Source of the DNA: Cyclina sinensis
Taxonomy: Eukaryota; Mollusca; Bivalvia; Venerida; Veneridae
Reading direction: 5' to 3'
Length of the DNA: 64,000 nucleotides
NCBI GenBank assembly: GCA_012932295.1
Contig: JAAONU010000019.1
Coordinates: 32,961,913-33,025,912, forward strand
The position numbers and the translations under genes are program-made. This document shows positions 59,414 through 64,000 of this stretch, piece by piece. Position 1 is the first letter of the stretch; each line of letters opens with the position of its first letter. The notes under the pieces are model-generated. The model saw nothing but the letters and a program-made list of their open reading frames with translations. It searched no databases and was not told where the DNA came from.

Positions 59414-59789
59414 CTGAAAGAAGATACATGCATAACCAGAATTATAAAACTAGTAGGTTTTACTGTTTATTTTATCATTGGACCCTCTAGGAATTAGGTG
59501 GAGAAAAAAATTGAAGGATTAAATTAGACTTAGTATCGTTGAAGGGAAGTTGAAGTTGAAATCCAATTCCTGGAGAGTTCACAAACCCTCCCACCCATTA
59601 CACTATTTGGTTTTGCTCCTACAGTGTGTTTGGAGTCAAACTTGGCTGTTGAACAAGTTTGACTGGACTCTGAAGTCTGATGCTGCATAAATGCTCTTTG
59701 TTAACCCTTCAGGAATTGATGCGGAATAAAGTTCAGATCAAACTTCAACTTCACTTCTACGGCGGTAAAACTCGTTTAATATTTCAATT
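59414..59789. other. Intronic spacer with a short inverted repeat
   Basis: GAAGTTGAAGTTGAA near 59548 and TTCAACTTCACTTC near 59744 are inverted, with related CCAATTCCTGG/AGGAATTGATG pieces inside. This may be a small decayed MITE. No other feature is seen. Confidence 0.35.
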
Positions 59790-61076
59790 ATACAGGAAAA
59801 AATTTTTTTAAAGATCTTCCTCTCTGTAACTGGCCATTTTAAACCAAATTTGACAGAAGTGTTCCTTATTTTGCTCTTTTCTTAAATTGCTCAAACCGTT
59901 CTGCTTCATTGCACAAAGGGCTGCAAAAGCTAAAAATAGAAAAACAACGAAACAGCAGTCTCCTTCTTAACTGCAAGGTAATTTTCCACCAAATTTCATG
60001 GAAATATCTCTTGCTTAGTGCTCAGATTTTTCTGCTCTATTAAATAAAATGGCTGCCAGAGCTAAAATAAGAGTTTCATCAATATTTGGCTTTAAATGAC
60101 ATCACCTCCAAAACCACTGGGCAATTTTTAAATCAAGCTTGACAGAAATGTTCCTTATACATGTATTGTCCTTTTCTTAAACTGCTCAAACCTTTCCACT
60201 CCATTGCACATAAGGGCTGCAAAAGCTAGAAATAGAAAAAAGTTCAAACAATATCTCTCCTTAAAAAGCTTGGTGATTTCCCACCAAATTTGACGGAAAT
60301 TTTGCTTACAGAGCCCTCTATTAAAATATATTAAAAGGTTCTGCTTCATTGAACAAAATGGCCACTGGAGCTAAGAAAACAGATTTTTTTTCAATATTTA
60401 GCTTCAAATGACATCTCCTCTCAAACCGCTTAGTCATTTTCCTTCAAATTTGACAGCAATTTTCCTGATATTGCCCTTTTCTAAAATTGCTCAAACCGTT
60501 CTGCTCCATTGCAACAAAGGGCTGCAAAATCTAAAAAGTGAAAAATAAAATTCGAACAACATCTCTATCTAAATGGCAATGTGATTTTCAGCACAATTTT
60601 ACAGAAATGTTTCTTCTATTAAAATTTCTCAGATCATTCTGCTCCATTGCACAAAATGGCTACCATAGCTAAAAATAGATTTTCGTTAATATTTGGCATC
60701 TCCTCAGAAGCTTCTAGCTCAAAATTACCTCTGCCCTATGGGTTTTATTTGTTTATACAAATATGAGATCTTTGAAAATCTTCAATAAGAAAATGTAATA
60801 TTGCATCTGATGTTTGCTTAACAGCAGACCCACAGTCAAAGTACTCACGTGAGTGATCCAGGGCCATCATGACATTGTAAATTAAGTATATAGCCACTTT
60901 GCATGAATCTCTTCCATTCATTGGGGTCAAGGTTAAGATCACCATAGAGTCTTCATTTATTGACCAATAACTTATTATATTTTATATGTAGGTAATTTGC
61001 AAGGACCTCTACCTTTGAGTTGGTTTTGTGATTACATGGGTCAATGTCAAAGTCCCTGTGGTAAAAACTAGATTTT
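59790..61076 (+). mobile_element. Decayed Helentron-like element W, 5' end missing
   Basis: Units of about 180-190 bp carry CTCAAACCGTTCTGCTCCAT, TTGCACAAAGGGCTGCAAAA and TTCAAATGACATCTCCTC. A damaged 3' end lies at about 60838-60875 (TACTCACGTGAGTGATCCAG and GGCCATCATGAC), with CTCTTGTT lost. The tail-like sequence after it resembles the A-type tail. Confidence 0.6.
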
Positions 61077-63218
61077 TAGCTCATTTGAGCACAATGCTCT
61101 GAAAATGTGAGCTTTTGGGATCCTTGTTTTTCTGTTGTGCGTGTGCGTGTGTCAGGCATTGTGCGTCGTCAACAATTCGACTTAAGCAACTTCCTACTAC
61201 CAAGTTTGTTCTAATTATGCCCCTGGGGTCAGATCTGGCCCTCTCTTGGGGTTAACTTGATTTTACACAGACATATAGGGAAAACCATAAAAAAATCTTG
61301 TCTGAAACCACAGAGCCAAGGGCTAAGATTATTTGCATTGAGCATCAGCATCTACCAAGATTGTTCAAGTTATGCCCCAGGGATCATAAATGGCCATGCC
61401 CCGGTGTCAGTTGATTTTACATAGGCCTAGGGAAGACTTAGAAATCTTCTTATCTGAAACCACAAGGCCTAGAGCTTAGATTTTTTGCATGGAGCATCAT
61501 CTGGAGGTCATCTACTAGGATTGTTCAGATAATGCCCCTTGTGTCATCAATAGCTCTGCCTAAGGGGTCAATTGATTTTACTTAGGCTTATATAGGGAAC
61601 ACTTTCAAAAATCTTTTTTTTAAAAAATAGTCTGACACTACAAGGCCTAGAATTTAGATGTTTTGCTTGGAGCATTAGCATTAGGTCCTCTACCAATTTC
61701 TTTAAATTATGTCCAAGAGGTCAAAATTTTCCCTGCCCTGGGGTCAATTGACTTGACACGGGCTTATATAGTGAAGCCTTAAAAATTCTTCGAGGCCTAG
61801 AGCTTAGATATTTTAAATTGAGCATCAGCTAGAGGTCCTCTACCAAGTTTGTTCAAATTATTTCCCTGGACTCAAAATTTGCCTGGCCCTGGGGGTCCTA
61901 TTTGTGTGAAATATTTAATCTTTGAAAATCTTTGTGTGAGATACTGTAAGCTTAACAGGCAAGATGTTCTGTTACTCTCCTGCGCAACGGTCGAATGTTT
62001 CACTTTCTTTCCTCTGCTAAAATTCAGTTTTCGGAACGATATTTTGATTTTTGGACAGGGAAATTCACAGTTACTTTTCAGCTAATCAGTGACTAGCCTA
62101 CAACGAAACGTCAATACATACATTTGACAACCCAAAATGTAAAGAAACAATGCATGTTTGCATTTTACTTTTGTATTTCACTTTTCAAAGTGTTTTAATA
62201 TGTATACGGAAATAAACCAGTAAAAATATCAAAAAGGTTAAAATCACGATCTTATGGTTGTTTTAAGACGTTTAATTGATGTATTAAGATGTAAACCTAA
62301 ATGCGTAGTGGGAAATGTGTTTACAAAATTGTCAGAAAACACCTGTCTATTTATAATTTTTGCAATCACATCATCGTTTCAACCAATGAAAAATGGTTTC
62401 AAGATTTATCAGTCGCGGGGATATTGGTGCACTTTCATTGGTTGTTTAAAAGTTCATTGTAAAAGTCAGTATCATAAATCTACTCATATTAAAGCAGCAG
62501 TGTGAAGTAACAGGTAGTGTATTCACATAGCTGCTGAGGTAGTCTAGATGTTCTGCATGAAGCATCATCTAGATATCCTCCTCCAATATTGTTCAAATTA
62601 TGCCCTTTGGTTCATTAATGGCCTTGCCATTAGGAGTCACTTCATTTTGCAAAGACTTATATAGGAAAGATTTAAAAATCTACTTCTCTGAAACTGTATG
62701 CCTTAGAGCTTAGATATATTTAATGTTGCATTGTCTTGTGGACCTCTATCCAAATTTTAAAATTTTCTGACTTTGGTCAAAATTAGCCCTGCCATGGGGA
62801 TTCTATTTGGGTAAAATATTGAATGTTTGAAAATCTTGTGAGAAACTGTTAGCTTTAGACCTTAGATATTTGGTAAGTCGCATTTTATAGTTAACCTCTA
62901 CAAAGATTGTTGTAATTATTTCACTAAGGTGAAAATTTATATTGCCCAGGTTTACATTGAGTTTGTGTAGGAAAAACTCTGAAAATCTGCTTGTATGAAA
63001 CTATGTGCCAAAGAGCTTAGATATATATTTTTATGTAGTTCAAAAAATGTCCCTTGGGTCAAATTGGCCCTGCCCTGGAATCCTATTTGTATGAAGTATA
63101 AGGTCTTTGAAAATGTTCAATTCAGAAACTGTAATTTTGATTCTGATGTTTGCTCAACAGCAGACATAAAGCCATAGTATTCAGGTGAGCAATCCAGGGC
63201 CAACATGGCCCTCTTGTT
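61077..63218 (+). mobile_element. Helentron-like element X with an internal insertion
   Basis: It starts TAGCTCATTTGAGCACAATG, with a decayed 5' hairpin and a TGTGCGTGTGCGTGTGT run where the GTCC run would be. The 165-bp type units are diverged. It ends TTCAGGTGAGCAATCCAGGG, then CCAACATGGCC and CTCTTGTT. Units stop near 61955 and resume near 62535, marking an insertion. Confidence 0.65.
61955..62535. mobile_element. Unrecognised insertion inside element X
   Basis: About 580 bases of non-repeat sequence interrupt the 165-bp units. A short palindromic pair, AACCAATGAAA/TTTCATTGGTT, lies at about 62378-62446. The 83-codon frame at 62254-62505 has no known motif. Edges are approximate and no target duplication was seen. 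Confidence 0.4.
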
Positions 63219-64000
63219 GTACTTTTCATTATGGAGCCTTCAATTATTGACCAGTATCTTAGATATGTGGTATGTAGGTACCTTGCGTGGGGTTTGAGGT
63301 CTTTGGAGTCAAGGTCAAGAAGTTAAAAAATAGATTTGTTTTACCTTACATCATCATGTTATACTTCCATTAGATTTAATTTGAACAAAACTTGCACAAA
63401 ACATTTATAAGCAATATATCTTTTCTTTTCTGAACCAGCCTGAACTCATTGTGGGTTTCAGAGGTATTCGAGTTTAAAGAGGCATATTTTGCAATGTCTG
63501 CATAACAGTAGTTTTACAACTTTGACAATTTTACAAATCACTGGCAGAGTCATAATTTATTGACCGATATCTTAGAGATTTGGTATGTATGTACCATGGA
63601 CATTTGCCCTTGAGTTGAATTTTAGGTCACTGGGGTTAAGGTCACTAAGGCTTAAAATCTAAATTGGCCAATCCCGAGGGGATCACTTGGATTTTATTTA
63701 CACTAACAAAGGTAAAAACTATAAAAAACTCTTCTTGTCAGAAACCAAGGAGTGAGGTTTACATATGTGAATGAAAGTAGCAATTGTACTTAGGTGTGCA
63801 ATGAAAGGGCCATCATGACCCTCTTGCTTAGTGGTAACTTGTTTTACATTGAGTCATGCTAAAAAAAACTTTAAAAACATTCTTGTCTTTCACTGTATGC
63901 CCTAGGGGCTAAAATTGCCCCCGCCCCGGGGTCTATTTTTGTGTAAAATATAAGGTCTTGCAAAATATTCTTGTGAGAAAACATAAGCTTAAGACCTTAG
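63219..64000 (+). mobile_element. Decayed element fragments at the right edge
   Basis: A tail-like segment (TTATTGACCAGTATCTTAGA) occurs twice, near 63244 and 63560. A damaged 3' end follows: TTAGGTGTGCAATGAAAGGG, CCATCATGACCC and TCTTGCTT at about 63790-63829. After this another diverged 165-bp type unit runs off the window. Confidence 0.5.

Overview
The window looks like nuclear DNA of a bivalve mollusc, probably a heterodont clam. This is an inference. It rests on interspersed elements with a (GTCC)n/(ACGG)n microsatellite near one end and a minisatellite core, the pattern of the pearl/CvA-type elements described in bivalves. It is also supported by split genes with GT-AG introns, an animal-type LINE and a Gypsy gag remnant. 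No bacterial-style operons, tRNA or rRNA genes were seen. Most of the 64 kb is mobile or repeated DNA, and most open frames lie inside repeats and are not genes.

Layout. 1-5148: a decayed LINE on the minus strand with ORF1 and ORF2. About 5989-28033: back-to-back and nested non-autonomous elements with tandem-repeat cores, a TA-flanked inverted-repeat transposon (11104-17912) that carries three nested elements, an 872 bp hAT-type MITE (19481-20352), and C/T homopolymer-rich tandem arrays (26944-27800). 28735-31792: an intact-looking element ending 15 bp before an exon. 31808-34325: the first two coding exons of a YDJC-family carbohydrate deacetylase on the plus strand; later exons were not found. 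34618-36790: a Gypsy-type gag remnant split by a 1.2 kb insertion. 37284-42436: more tandem-core elements. 42464-52182: one outer element of 9.7 kb with other elements nested in it. 53282-56945: two further element families, one holding a 719 bp hAT-type MITE with a perfect 8 bp target duplication. 57546-59413 (minus): the last two exons of an unidentified gene, with an element in the intron between them. 59790-64000: decayed element copies.

The main observation is a structural plan shared by many families of unlike sequence: a 5' hairpin, a GTCC-rich microsatellite, a core of 140-180 bp tandem repeats, a copy of the 5' hairpin arm in inverted orientation near the 3' end, a 3' hairpin, and the terminus CTTG or CTAG followed by TT. 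Several paralogous empty sites in this window show insertion at TT with no target duplication. That matches Helentron-associated (HINE/DINE-1-like) non-autonomous elements moved by rolling-circle machinery. Hairpin arms at both ends differ between copies in compensating ways, which suggests the fold is what is conserved. No Rep/helicase gene is present here, so the machinery must be encoded elsewhere.
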